From positions 38,656,713 to 38,720,712 of the forward strand of contig OZ024837.1 of NCBI GenBank assembly GCA_964016985.1: a DNA stretch of 64,000 bases, in the 5' to 3' direction. The notes beneath the pieces were generated by a model. The model did not search any database. It was not told where the DNA came from and saw only the letters and a program-made list of their open reading frames with translations. Every line of letters starts with the position of its first letter. Within the stretch, counting starts at the first letter, position 1. Made by a program: the position numbers and the translations under genes. This DNA is from Anodontia alba (lineage: Eukaryota > Mollusca > Bivalvia > Lucinida > Lucinidae). Below, piece by piece: positions 1 through 10,780 of the stretch.

Positions 1-2
1 AC

Positions 3-2507
3 CATTTTTACTGGCCAGGGTTAAAATCTGACGTTTCTCAGTTTTGTAAATCTTGCCATACTTGTCAGATGGTAGGAAAACCCAACCAGACAATACCAAA
101 AGCTCATTTACAGCCCATACCTGCTTTTGATGAACCTTTTAGCAGAATAATTATTGACTGTGTTGGTCCCTTGCCCAAAACAAAGTCAGGTAATGAATAT
201 CTTCTCACTATAATGTGTGCTTCTACACGTTTCCCAGAAGCCATTCCACTTAGGAATATTAAAACTAAGAACATTGTTAAGGCTTTGGTAAAGTTTTTTA
301 CATTTGTAGGTCTCCCAAAGTCTGTTCAGTCGGATCAGGGCTCAAATTTCATGTCAGGAATTTTTCAGCAGGTCATGCATGAGTTGGGCATTACTCAGTA
401 TAAATCGTCACCTTACCATCCTGAAAGTCAAGGTGCCCTTGAAAGATTTCATCAGACACTGAAAAATATGATCAGATCATACTGCTTTGACACTGAAAAA
501 GATTGGGATGAAGGCATTCATTTGTTGTTGTTTGCTGTTAGAGAATCTGTTCAGGAATCTCTTGGTTTCAGTCCATTTGAGCTGGTATTTGGCCACACTG
601 TGCGTGGACCTTTGAAACTTTTGAAAGAAAAATTTCTCTCAAATGATGACAGTTCTCTGAACTTACTTCAGTATGTGTCAGATTTTAAAGACAGACTGTC
701 TAAAGCTTGTGAAGCTGCTCGGACCAATCTTAAGTCAGCACAAAGGAAAATGAAACGCTGGTATGATGAAAATGCAAAAGAAAGAAAATTCATGCCTGGA
801 GATAGGGTACTTGCTCTTTTGCCTATTCCTGGCAAACCATTGCAAGCCAGGTATTACGGCCCTTACACTGTAGATAAACAGATTAGTGATGTAAATTACA
901 TTGTTAACACTCCTGGGAGACGCAAACAAAAACAGTTATGTCATGTTAATATGCTTAAACAATACATAGATAGGGATAGCTCTTCTGTTACACCAATTAG
1001 TGTTGTTAGTTCAGTCCCTCAGGAACAAAGTGAAATGAACTCTGAAGACATGAACTTCATCAAATCTGATCCTGCTTCATCAAAACTCCAGAATTCTGAC
1101 ATTCTAAAGGATCTCGACCAGAAACTTTCACACCTAGATCCAGTCCAAAGAAAGGAACTGAAACAGTTAATTTATCAGTATGAACACTTATTTCCGGACA
1201 TTCCTACAAGGACTGACAAAATTTATCATGATGTGAATGTTGAGGACTCACAACCTGTCAAACAACATCCATATAGAATGAATCCAACAAAACAAAAATA
1301 TCTTAAGGAGGAAATTCAGTATTTGCTGGACAATGATTTCATTGAACCAAGTCAAAGTGAATGGAGTTCACCTTGCATTCTTGTGCCAAAACCTGATGGA
1401 ACATATTGGATGTGCACCGATTACAGGAAGGTCAATAATTTGAGTAAAACAGATACTTTTCCCATCCCAAGAATGGATGATTGTATTGACAAAATTGGAA
1501 ATTCAAAATATATAACTAAATTTGATCTTCTGAAAGGATTTTGGCAAATTCCTCTCACAGAAAGAGCTAAAGAGATCTCAGAATTTGTTACTCCTGACGG
1601 ATTGTATCACTATAAAGTAATGCCTTTCGGAATGAAAAACTCTCCAGCAACATTTCAACGCTTAATCAACACCATAATAGCTGGAATCGAGCATTGCGAT
1701 GCTTACATCGATGACGCCATCATATACAGTGATGAATGGAATCACCATCTTGGAACTATCAAAGCATTCTTTGATAAACTAAGTGAAGCAAAATTGACAA
1801 TAAACCTTGCTAAAAGTGAATTCTGTCATGCAACTTTAACATTTTTAGGACATGTTGTGGGTCATGGTCAGGTTAAACCTATAGAGGCTAAAGTTGAAGC
1901 TATTTCAAATTTTCCGGTGCCCACATGCAAAAGACAACTGATGAGGTTTCTTGGTATGGCCGGTTATTACAGAAAATTCTGTAATAATTTTTCTGTCATT
2001 GCTGAGCCACTGACTAATTTACTTAGTAAAAGAATGAGGTTTAAGTGGACCAGTGATTGTCAGAATGCCTTTGATAAACTGAAAGCCATACTGAGAAGTG
2101 AGCCAGTTCTCTTGGCACCAAATTTTAATAAAGAATTCAAGTTAGCAGTAGATGCGAGTGATGTTGGTGCAGGTGGTGTATTACTGCAAGAGGATGACAA
2201 TGGTGTGGATCATCCAGTTTGTTACTTTTCCAAAAAGTTTAACAAACATCAAAAGAATTATTCTACAGTAGAGAAAGAATGTTTGTCTCTCATTCTTGCT
2301 CTTCAACATTTTGAAGTTTATCTGACTTCTTCGTCCTCACCTATTGTTGTTTTCAGTGATCACAATCCACTGACTTTCATCCATAAGATGAAAAACAAGA
2401 ATCAGAGGTTGCTCAGATGGAGCCTGTTGTTACAGGAATACAATCTTGACATCAGGCATATCAGGGGAAAAGATAATATTATTCCTGATGCCTTGTCCAG
2501 AGCATGA
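3..2507 (+). CDS. pol: Pol polyprotein fragment (integrase - reverse transcriptase - RNase H) of a GMR1-type Ty3/Gypsy LTR retrotransposon
   Basis: The frame is already open at the left edge, so this is partial. It starts inside the integrase zinc finger (CKSC, then CHTC, around 48-68). The integrase core follows with IIIDCVGP, SDQGSNF and an HPESQGALERFHQ helix carrying the third acidic residue, then a GPY-type module (YYGPYT, about 855-870). The RT comes after this, with KQHPYRMNP, LVPKPDGT, FDLLKGFWQIPL, MPFGMKNSPATFQR and the catalytic YIDD near 1705. RNase H follows (VDASDVGAGGVLL, STVEKECLSLILALQ, FSDHNPLTF), and the frame ends DALSRA-stop. Ty3/Gypsy elements normally place integrase after RNase H. 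The order here is the copia-like order known from the GMR1 group. The RT motif reads YWMCTDYRKVN where the family usually has a basic residue before the CxDYR block. No stop or frameshift is seen in 2.5 kb, so this copy is young. Gag, protease and the 5' LTR lie outside the window. Confidence 0.93.
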   Translation, partial: HFYWPGLKSDVSQFCKSCHTCQMVGKPNQTIPKAHLQPIPAFDEPFSRIIIDCVGPLPKTKSGNEYLLTIMCASTRFPEAIPLRNIKTKNIVKALVKFFTFVGLPKSVQSDQGSNFMSGIFQQVMHELGITQYKSSPYHPESQGALERFHQTLKNMIRSYCFDTEKDWDEGIHLLLFAVRESVQESLGFSPFELVFGHTVRGPLKLLKEKFLSNDDSSLNLLQYVSDFKDRLSKACEAARTNLKSAQRKMKRWYDENAKERKFMPGDRVLALLPIPGKPLQARYYGPYTVDKQISDVNYIVNTPGRRKQKQLCHVNMLKQYIDRDSSSVTPISVVSSVPQEQSEMNSEDMNFIKSDPASSKLQNSDILKDLDQKLSHLDPVQRKELKQLIYQYEHLFPDIPTRTDKIYHDVNVEDSQPVKQHPYRMNPTKQKYLKEEIQYLLDNDFIEPSQSEWSSPCILVPKPDGTYWMCTDYRKVNNLSKTDTFPIPRMDDCIDKIGNSKYITKFDLLKGFWQIPLTERAKEISEFVTPDGLYHYKVMPFGMKNSPATFQRLINTIIAGIEHCDAYIDDAIIYSDEWNHHLGTIKAFFDKLSEAKLTINLAKSEFCHATLTFLGHVVGHGQVKPIEAKVEAISNFPVPTCKRQLMRFLGMAGYYRKFCNNFSVIAEPLTNLLSKRMRFKWTSDCQNAFDKLKAILRSEPVLLAPNFNKEFKLAVDASDVGAGGVLLQEDDNGVDHPVCYFSKKFNKHQKNYSTVEKECLSLILALQHFEVYLTSSSSPIVVFSDHNPLTFIHKMKNKNQRLLRWSLLLQEYNLDIRHIRGKDNIIPDALSRA

Positions 2508-2630
2508 TGTCTTGATCTGTGGTGTCCTGTAACTTGCTGTATATAAGATAATAATTGCCTTTATCAGTATTTTATTTCAGATAATTTTATGGCAAAAGAA
2601 AGCTTTATTACATAAATCTTTCTTTTCCCT

Positions 2631-2642
2631 GAAGAGGGGAAG
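2631..2642 (+). other. Polypurine tract of the LTR retrotransposon
   Basis: The 12-base all-purine run GAAGAGGGGAAG abuts the TG that opens the LTR. This is the expected position of the plus-strand primer of an LTR retrotransposon. Confidence 0.85.
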
Positions 2643-3231
2643 TGTTATATAACAGGGTGTTCAATTATTTTAAACAACATGTTTACTATGTTTCCATAAA
2701 TAGCTTTATTTACTATGTTTCCAAAAATAACTTTCTGGAATGTTCAACATGTTTACAATAACATGATGTTTACAGCCTTGATTCTGGACTGAGTTATTTT
2801 TGGCATGTCATGGAAGATTTAGAAGTTTCCTGAAGGAACCTAGAAAATAAGAGATGCTTGTAGTAAATTCTTTTTCTAGAACGTTCTTTGATATTATATA
2901 AGAACAGATTTTCATCTGGGCATCTTTGTATACTTTCACTGGAAATTATTCTATACTGGATTACTTACTATTTTATTCATTCTGGACTTAAATTCTGAAT
3001 TCAGGAACTTTAAATTGTGGGATCAGAAACTGATATTCAAAGGATTTGTTTTATAAATTCTCATGGATTATTTCAGAGGGACTTTGTGACATAAACTTGA
3101 AAGGTACTGTTCACTTACATTCTTTTGTTTTGAATCTTATCTTATTTTTTTGGGAATAAATATTGTTAATAATTTAAAGCTTGTTGCTGGTTTCACTTTC
3201 ATTTCTTTCTCGTTACGCCTGGCTCGTAACA
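2643..3231 (+). mobile_element. 3' LTR of the GMR1-type element
   Basis: The LTR begins TGTTATATAACAGGG and ends GCTCGTAACA, with inverted TGTTA/TAACA tips, and is about 589 bp. A TATA-like box (ATTATATAAG) lies near 2892-2901 and an AATAAA polyadenylation signal at 3155-3160, which gives a plausible U3-R-U5 layout. A (TA)n run follows directly, so the target-site duplication cannot be read. The 5' LTR is off the window, so the boundaries come from the TG..CA rule and the adjacent polypurine tract. Confidence 0.82.
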
Positions 3232-3398
3232 ATATATATATATATATATATATATGACAAGTAGTTTAAGAACTCTTTGGATTAGTGTAATATTCTATCC
3301 TCATGAGTTTATTCAGTGAATACTATTAATAATTATAATAATAATTATAACAATAGTAATAATAATAATAATAATAAGAAGAAGAAGAAGAAGATCAA
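3232..3398. repeat. Microsatellites next to the LTR: (TA)n and (AAT)n/(AAG)n
   Basis: A short (TA)n occupies about 3232-3255. A compound AAT/AAG/ACA-type simple repeat occupies about 3325-3415. No coding sign. Confidence 0.8.
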
Positions 3399-3929
3399 CA
3401 ACAACAGCAACAATAACAGTTTAGTCAGATTCACACCCCTGATTTAAGATTATTTTCAAAAACCGCCGCAGCTTGCAAAAATGGTCATTAAATTATATAA
3501 TCATGCAAACAGCGACTGCAAAACTCAACGTGTCCCTCCACATACCGTTTCTAATGACTCTGTTTTCGAAGAGAAATGTATATCAAACCGGATGGAGGCG
3601 CTGTCTAAAATGGATTACCATTTGCCGCATATACCATAATAATATAAGCACCCTTTTCTCATAACATTGGTAGATTCATGACAGAATTACACTCGAAAGA
3701 TATCCACATGTTGTGAGTTGTGACATCAGGGTCAGATTTCAGTGTCATTCACGTGTACATTTGTATCGTGTAATGAATGACCCTAGGCCACTTAGAGAAC
3801 AAGAAACGGGTAAGTAATAAACAGAAAAAAAGTCTTTCATCATTGAGTTTCTGCAATGGACTCTTCTGTCTTCGAATTTGGGCACGCCCATTGTTGCAAG
3901 TAGGGATATGAGAAACAATTTTTAGGCGA

Positions 3930-4003
3930 ATAGCAAACAGTGTGGATCCAGATGAGACTGCTCATTATGAGCCGTCCCATCTGGATCCCCACTGTTTGCA
4001 TAA
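3930..4003. repeat. Short hairpin repeat (GCAAACAGTG module)
   Basis: An inverted repeat of about 70 bp starts with GCAAACAGTGTGGATCCAGA and returns through its complement to CACTGTTTGC around a short loop. It is one of roughly 15 such hairpins in the window. Here no longer terminal inverted repeats were identified around it. Confidence 0.7.
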
Positions 4004-4087
4004 GTATTTGCATAAATGTACGTATTCCAGGCTAAAGGGAAAATAAAACAAAAAAGACTTAACATTAAAATCCGTTTATAAGCGAAT

Positions 4088-4088
4088 A

Positions 4089-4122
<34 letters not shown>

Positions 4123-4145
4123 TTAGGGCTGTTATAACATGAATT

Positions 4146-4178
<33 letters not shown>
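4088..4178. repeat. (TTA)n microsatellite and poly-T run
   Basis: A TTA triplet array occupies about 4090-4125 and a T homopolymer about 4147-4178. Confidence 0.85.
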
Positions 4179-4179
<1 letters not shown>

Positions 4180-4616
4180 TTTCAACGTTGGAACATTTCC
4201 ATGTCACTCAGTCCCTGCAATGTGACCTTAACCTCGATTTCGCACTTTATGTACAGCGGATCATGTGTTTTGACAGGTCTCAAGAGGATAAATCCTCTTC
4301 CACCTATCGATCGAAGCTAGCGTTGCTTTCTGATAATTGCATTTAATTTACAAAATATAGACGGCGACTTCCAAGTCTAGCATTGCTTTCTGGTGCTAGT
4401 TTCAATGATACTAGAGCTCAAATGAAATTAACCACACACAGAAGACGACAGGAGGAGTATCAGTCCTCCTCTTCCAAACTTGCTTGTCTTACGTTGCTTT
4501 TTAATACTGGTTTTAAATCATCACATGTGGACCTTTTACCACTATGAAAGCTGAATACGAGATTTGGTATCTTGTAAAGCTAGGTTAAGCCGTCAAACAA
4601 TTTATTACGGACCGTT

Positions 4617-4816
4617 NNNNNNNNNNNNNNNNNNNNNNNNNNNNNNNNNNNNNNNNNNNNNNNNNNNNNNNNNNNNNNNNNNNNNNNNNNNNNNNNNNNN
4701 NNNNNNNNNNNNNNNNNNNNNNNNNNNNNNNNNNNNNNNNNNNNNNNNNNNNNNNNNNNNNNNNNNNNNNNNNNNNNNNNNNNNNNNNNNNNNNNNNNNN
4801 NNNNNNNNNNNNNNNN
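4617..4816. other. Assembly gap (200 N)
   Basis: Exactly 200 undetermined bases, the size commonly used for a gap of unknown length. The flanks show no gene. Confidence 0.98.
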
Positions 4817-5194
4817 GGAAGGTTGCCATCTTTACTTACAATCTGTTCGTTTTGTGTCTGTTTACGCGTAATTGTATTTGCATGTCTTTCCTGAGTTAAC
4901 TTATTTTCTGTTTTCTTCTAGTACATCCTATCGTATGAATAATTAGCTTTCTTTTTATATGAGTCAGGCAACGACATTTCCTACAAGATTACATCGGCGC
5001 CCATGGAAGACTCAGACTAGCCTGCTGCTCATTAGAGACTTGGCGGTCCGCATACAGACGCTTTGTAGCCTTGGCCACCCACAAAGAGCATTGCAAAGAC
5101 CTGGTACAAACTGTGTGGTTGCACCGTGTAATCTGAGTCTTCACTCAGCGCACATACAATATTATAGAACGGTGTGCTCCAAAAGGTATCGGTT

Positions 5195-5390
5195 TTATAA
5201 AGCCTCTTCATGTACAACACTGTAGTTTTCGAGGCTGCATACTGCCCCTAGCACCGCCTTAAATGGTATTTTATTTTCAAAGTAATCAGAGTGTTAAGAA
5301 ATAAAAAAAGGTAATCGGCACTGTGGTGAAGGCCCGCCACCTGGACTTAATAACAACTGCAGTGAAATAAACTTAAAATCTAAAAGGTGT
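5195..5390. repeat. Interspersed repeat (CTGCATAC...CGCCTTAA family)
   Basis: Contains GAGGCTGCATACTGCCCC followed by a CTTAA-containing segment and an AAAGTAATCAGA segment. Related blocks occur at about 19690-19935, 59176-59470 and 60413-60620. The family type is unknown to me. Confidence 0.5.
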
Positions 5391-6035
5391 CTTTGGAATC
5401 GAATACACACAAAAAATACGAAAATTAAATTCTTTGTTTTATTAAGACCCATCATATACAGCGCTATAAAAGAATCACAGTTTATGAGCTAAAGTAGATT
5501 TCAGAAATTTATAATAAAGATTAATTACTTATGATATGCATGCACCTTTTTGTCTGTTGGAGTAGACAGTCATGATAAAAAGGTAACCAATGCATTTCAG
5601 GTGGGGGTCTATCTAAAATGAATAATTTGCTTTCCCTAGGGAGAGAGTTCTCGCCTTTTAGTGTAGACCCAATTTCAAAAGAGACTTACCGTCTAAAAAT
5701 ATATACAGGAAGCCACAAAAGGGTACATTGCTTATTTTGCAGTTATTGTGGATACAATTATAGCCTGGGTGAGGATTTGGTGTCGGTAAATCGGTTGACA
5801 TCCAAGTAGTTTCCATTTCTGTCAGTTCTAACGCAATGGTTCTAGTCTTGTTTGTACGTTCTTCTGGCTGCTCTCTGCGAGGTTTTATCCTGTTTGTTGA
5901 CTTATTGTCGTGTTTACTGGGTCCTGTCTTGTCGTCTTCGTTTTGGGAAAAAAGGGGTAGGTTGCTTTTCGTTACCTTTCCTCTTGACACCATTGCTCGG
6001 CTCTAGTATGTGCTCTTCGTTGACATCTTCCTCAC

Positions 6036-6666
6036 TACAATCGCACTTCAATGGCTTGAACATCTTTGGAACCATGGAAATTTGTTAGAGACACGGGTAG
6101 TTCGAGACACTGTGTGATCATAGCGCCAGGTCAGGATGCAAAAGGTATAATTTTGGAATGTCTGTCGAGCTCATATGAAAGAATGATATGTTGAGTGCAT
6201 TCATTAGAATTGCCTACAAGAGGCGATTCTTAGGAGTGCACACAACATATGTTTTCATGATAATGTAGGAATATCATCTAAATTATCCCTTTATTTATGA
6301 GCTGTCGGAAGAATTCTCTACATCACGAAAACATACCTATATAATTTTGACCCCCTTAAACCCCACTTTTATATAGTAAAACTGGGGTTTACAGGGGTAT
6401 ACATTATTTTTCTTATTTCTGCTCAAAACATAGATTGTGGGTACTTGTTAGAACCGCCTCATCGAGGCGGTTCTAACGATTACCCACAATCTATGTTTTA
6501 AGCAGAAATATGAAAAATATCGGAGTTTTTCATCTGAAAATTTTCAGTTTTTGGAGATGAAATGTTCTATATATTTTAATAGGCGTGTTTTTGTAATGGT
6601 AACTATAAGACTAGTTTGAATTTGCCACGGTAAGCGAGTCAATCGAGTCATTGAGGTTTTGCTGTA
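6036..6666. mobile_element. Pogo-like MITE interrupted by a family-1 hairpin MITE
   Basis: The left end (TACAATCGCACTTCAATGGC) and right end (TTGAGGTTTTGCTGTA) are decayed versions of the TACAGTCGAACTCCAATGG... ends seen at 33140-33500 and 62115-62469. An internal hairpin (TTAGAATTGCC.../GGCGATTCTTA) lies at about 6203-6232. The sequence breaks after GAAGAATTCTCTA near 6320 and resumes after 6599. The intervening block is a complete family-1 MITE, so this one was inserted later. Confidence 0.75.
6321..6599. mobile_element. Family-1 hairpin MITE (nested)
   Basis: Ends are CATCACGAAAAC... and ...GTTTTTGTAATG. The core is the long palindrome around GAACCGCCTCATCGAGGCGGTTC, flanked by the TATAGTAAAACTGGGGTTTA block shared by all copies. 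It is inserted in a pogo-like MITE. Confidence 0.85.
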
Positions 6667-6781
6667 TTTTGATCTGTTACATGATCATGTACAGCAAAAA
6701 TATGACCATCACAAATATGCTCCTCTCCCCCATCCATACACACATACACCCCTCCCCCCACCCCCACCCCCCACGTCGACC

Positions 6782-6895
6782 CCATTCCCAGTAAACATTC
6801 TTTATAAATCTACAACGGGCCGTTCTCTGCCCGTCAGGGAAGCTGACGGGCCGATAACGGCAAGCTGTAGATTTATAAAGAATGCTAGCTGAGTT
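6782..6895. repeat. Palindromic repeat with GGGCCG core
   Basis: The arms CATTCTTTATAAATCTACA and TGTAGATTTATAAAGAATG enclose a GC-rich inner inverted repeat (GGGCCGTT...CGGCCC-like). A second copy is at 14787-14895. Confidence 0.75.
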
Positions 6896-7754
6896 TCCCT
6901 TACACTACCCTTACAAAGACACCACCTCCACCACACTTTTAGTGGACGATCTTGTGTGATATGCCTATTTCAATTAATACACAAAACTTATCAGTTTACG
7001 GCTTTGATCACGTTTAGTGCACTTAATTCGTACTTATTGATCTCGGTACAACGTGCATCGAGGTGACACAGAAAAAAATGTCAATGGGTCATTGTTTTTT
7101 TAATACTTAAGGTGATTTTAAATATGTATTGTTTTCACACGATGGCTATATAATATATTAAATCAAGTTTCCCCTAGCCACGAATAACGTTCACTTATAA
7201 GATCGGTAGCAGGCATTCTCTGAGCAAGGTAAAGATAACGTAGTCTATTTTACTTTTCTCAATTTTAATTTTGCATCATTAACATCACACACTTAAGAAA
7301 AGTTTGTTCTTCTTTTACCTGAAAAACTATCTAGCATGGGAAAGGTGATTTCAAAATGCTGAACAGATAAATATTCATATAAGCAAAATTATTTTGGACA
7401 TATAACTGTTTTGTTACTTGTCGATTATGATTTGAATCTGGTTACTCTACTAACATTTCTTTGCTAATGTTGTCATCTAACATTGCACGAATTAACTACA
7501 CAACCCTGTCTTATGTTGAATGTAAAACAAAATGTACTTTCATACTTTGCAATGAATATTTCAAGGACGCTATAAATAATTTTAGTAGAAAACTGCTGCA
7601 CATGACACAAGGGACAGTTATATATTCACTCATAAATTTTTCCCAACTTTTCTTTGGAACATCAAATATGAAAAAAAAAAAATCAATGTCTGCCGAACAG
7701 CATACTTAGCACGAGCATTTATAGTTTATTGTTGCATAAGAAAAGCAGCGCCGC

Positions 7755-8160
7755 ACGTTATTAACAGCCGTGCATTAACCGGCGAAAAGCCATGTATTAA
7801 CAAGGCAATTCACGCGCTGTTAATGCACGGCTACGCAACTTTCAATATGCCTGTACCGGGGCCACATAATTGCTGCCGTTACGAGATGTGTAGTGTCCGG
7901 CCCTAGAACAAGCATTGCCCGTGGAAATTGCGTTCGCGAGACATCAGTGAAATGGCGAAACAAAATAGTGCAATAAATAACGCGAAATGTAGCAAATGTT
8001 TCACTTTTTATGCAATAATAGTGATCAAACATAGTTTTTCAATGCATTAACATTTGCCAGCTCCCTTGGGAGGTGTTTAAAACCGCGGCCTTCGGCCCCG
8101 GTTTTCAACACCTCCCACGGGATCTGGCGAATGTTAATGCATGAAAGCCCATGTTTGATC
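7755..8160. repeat. Two neighbouring palindromic repeats
   Basis: The first (about 7760-7835) has arms AGCCGTGCATTAAC and GTTAATGCACGGCT. The second (about 8027-8157) has arms AACATAGTTTTTCAATGCAT and the approximate complement near 8135-8157, with an inner GGAGGTGTT.../AACACCTCC stem closing on CGCGGCCTTCGGCC. No coding content was found. Confidence 0.65.
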
Positions 8161-8332
8161 CTATAATAACGGCCAGTAATGTTATCGGACAAGTCTGTAT
8201 AGTAACTATGTACAAGGTAAAGTCGAACTCCAATGTCTCTAACATCTTTTGCACAAGCCTTTGGCACATGGGTTCTTCGAGCCATTAAATATCGATCATA
8301 GCTACAGATCAGGAGGCAAAGGAGGGAGGATG

Positions 8333-8391
8333 GTGGGGGGGGGGGGGTTGGTGGGGGGGGGGATGGGGCGGTGTGTGTGTGGGGGGGGGGG
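8333..8391. repeat. G-rich low-complexity tract
   Basis: Successive runs of 7-10 G are broken by TT, TGG or ATGG. This is potentially G-quadruplex forming, with no other sign of function. Confidence 0.85.
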
Positions 8392-8542
8392 TTGATAATT
8401 TACTAAAGGCTCTCCGATATTCTAATTCTATTAGATAATCGTTTGTTAAGTGTATTCATTTTAATCGCCTCGATGAACGATTTTTATGAGTACTGTTAGG
8501 ACGAAAAAAGAGCACTTTGAGTACTTTATACACGCCCTGACT

Positions 8543-8544
<2 letters not shown>

Positions 8545-8582
<38 letters not shown>
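8545..8582. repeat. Poly-A tract
   Basis: A homopolymer of more than 35 A. Similar long A or T runs occur at about 13422-13468, 14961-14998, 23023-23058, 33739-33767, 36343-36387, 60679-60709, 61400-61448 and 63666-63697. Confidence 0.9.
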
Positions 8583-8584
<2 letters not shown>

Positions 8585-8882
8585 ACGGAATAACAGATGG
8601 AATTATTTATCAAACTCGTCTTTTACATAACAGGTCAGACACACATTAACCAAATTATCAGTTCTGATTCCCGGCCTCTTTCTATCTGTCTCCGGCTTTT
8701 CTCCACTAGTAATTGAGCCCTTTCATTGATGTTTTGAATATCGTTCACTCTGGTTAACAAACCAAAGTTTACAATATATAATAAGAATTTAACTAAACAG
8801 AAATAAAGTTTATACATGTAATTAAAACAAATGACAAAACATTTCAAATATAACAACCGAGATACTCTTAAAGGCAATATGG

Positions 8883-8883
<1 letters not shown>

Positions 8884-8964
<81 letters not shown>
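8884..8964. repeat. (TA)n microsatellite, left of LINE fragment
   Basis: About 80 bp of uninterrupted TA dinucleotides. Confidence 0.95.
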
Positions 8965-8966
<2 letters not shown>

Positions 8967-9173
8967 AGAAAGTGGCGAGGCCTCATAAGAAAGGGAGCTG
9001 ATGAATACGAAGCAAAAAGAATCAGCGAAGCCGAGCAGAAACGTGCACAGCGGAAAGCCAGAGCTAAGGCATCACCAACAGAGCTTTCTTCCTCAGACCT
9101 CTCTTTTTCTATCTGCAACAGGCAGTTTAGAGCTAAGATTGGTCTCATCAGCCATCTTATAACACACAAATAA
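8964..9173 (+). pseudogene. 3' end of a LINE (non-LTR retrotransposon) ORF2, 5'-truncated
   Basis: The short frame ends in a charged helix (EAEQKRAQRKARAKA) and a C2H2-type finger with pattern C..CNRQFRAKIGLISH....H next to the stop. From memory, a C-terminal CxxC-H-H finger of this type (RAKIGLxSHxRTH) is a hallmark of ORF2 proteins of some animal LINEs. At this locus the first finger cysteine codon reads serine (SICNRQF). Everything upstream, including the RT, is missing and replaced by a (TA)n array, as expected for a 5'-truncated insertion. Non-coding 3' sequence continues to about 9233, where a second (TA)n begins. Confidence 0.72.
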
Positions 9174-9228
9174 TAACACATCACGCATTTGATTAGGACT
9201 GGTCATTTTCATTAATGACAGACGAACG

Positions 9229-9232
<4 letters not shown>

Positions 9233-9320
<88 letters not shown>
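9233..9320. repeat. (TA)n microsatellite, right of LINE fragment
   Basis: About 85 bp of TA dinucleotides. It may derive from the LINE 3' tail or from a split pre-existing array. Confidence 0.95.
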
Positions 9321-9323
<3 letters not shown>

Positions 9324-10249
9324 TTTGAAACAATTATAACATATTATCGCCACTGACATAAAAAATGAGCACACACATTACAGAAACATTGCAAGGAAGT
9401 ATGGTAAATAGGAACTGATGAGAAAAGCTGCCGATATGTTACAAAATACAACCCGAGAGCCAATAGCCATACCCAGTTTAAGAATATTCCAGTCACTGAC
9501 CAGTCAACTTATAAGCAGCCCGCACTTTCGTCAGTAAGCGTTTGATCTGCCGAACGAAAGTGACCTTATTGTTATATTTTTCAGTAAACAATTTCCAACA
9601 ATAATAACCATCAGCAAGTTAGTTATCGGTACCTAAAATAAACAACCAGAGAATCGGGGTTACATAGAGCTAGATATATTGAAACAGTTTTAATAAGCGC
9701 CATGTTGAGTCTCTCAACATTATACGAGTATCCATGCAAGTTTAAAAAAATCAGCAATTTGTTTAAGAGATACATGTAGGCTAGGATTTTTTGCATATCA
9801 AATTGCAGAGATATCAAAAATCAGAGGTTTCATTGACGAATTGCTGCAGACGTCATATTTTACTAAAGCAAAAAAATATGAAACAAGATACTAAGTAAGG
9901 CATTAGGCCAACAAATGATAGTTCGTATAACTGGCTGTCGAATATTCTAAAAGAGACTCACACTTTATAGGCTTTAGACTCATGTTTTATAGTTTGATGG
10001 TTGATATTCATGCTGAATTACCCTACTAACTTTCATAATTATGTTACTCCAGATCTGTGACTTACGTTGTACAACCAAAGTACTTCATGTAAACGAAAAA
10101 GCCAAAAGCTCTAAATCACTCACTTGAGTTTCATGGTCTGACGCCACATGATCCTTATTAAACTGAATCAAGATAATATTAATGCAAATATTCTTATGAT
10201 GTTTGATCGATATTGTCCCAAGTGTGTAGAAGGACTTGTCATTTTAACA

Positions 10250-10780
10250 TGGTCTGTTTTTAGCTCTGCCACCAATTTGTTGGGACAGAACGATTTTATC
10301 TATTTTGGCTGAGAGTCACCTAGGCAATATTCTTGTGAGGTTTATATGAAATTGGGTTCAGAAGCAATTGTCATTGGAAGAATTTTCTATTTTCAGCTCT
10401 GGTGGTAATCTTGTTCAGAAGAGCAAGAAAAACCATTAAAGCTCTTCTAGTAGAGAAACACTTAGACAACATTCCTTTGAAGATTGATTAAAAAATTGCC
10501 CAAAGATATGAGAAGATGTCTTTGAAAAATGTGTTCGATTTTTAGCTCTTGCGACCGCATTGTTCATTGGTTGCGAAAAAAATTTAATTATTTTGGCAGA
10601 GAGTCACCTAGGCATTATTTCTATGAGGTTTGGTGATATTGGCCCAGGAGTTTAGGAGTAGTCGTCATAAATTGCAAATGGTTGATGCCGCACGATGCAC
10701 GACGTACGACACATAAGGAACTTTGGCCGTTCAAAATAGCTCACCATGAGCACATTTTGCTCAGGTGAGCTAAAACGACT
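10250..10780. repeat. Interspersed repeat ending in an AGCTCACC/CAGGTGAGCT hairpin
   Basis: Two related units (about 10262-10400 and 10539-10700) share TTTTAGCTCT..., GAGAGTCACCTAGGCA and TGTGAGG/TATGAGGTTT. The right end is AGCTCACCATGAGCAC...GCTCAGGTGAGCTAAAA, a terminal hairpin, after a CGATGCACGACGTACGACAC block. I remember this repeat as very common in bivalve genomes, but I cannot name its class. Confidence 0.7.

Noticed and set aside
735..929. Minus-strand open frame of 64 codons
   Set aside because: Shadow of the retrotransposon pol frame.
4564..4899. Open frames spanning the N gap on both strands
   Set aside because: Made almost entirely of undetermined bases; no evidence.
5658..5993. 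Minus-strand frame of 111 codons with charged composition
   Set aside because: No splice sites or recognisable motif; the region resembles a repeat fragment (ends with the CTAACGCAATGG...GTTTTATCC type sequence). Kept as non-coding.
6200..6260. Palindromes considered as a CRISPR-like array
   Set aside because: The hairpins are dispersed transposon cores, not regularly spaced direct repeats; the genome is eukaryotic.
9093..9374. Minus-strand frames with long Tyr-Ile repeats (also 8822-9184 and the plus-strand frame at 21627-21818)
   Set aside because: Translation of (TA)n and (TC)n microsatellites.
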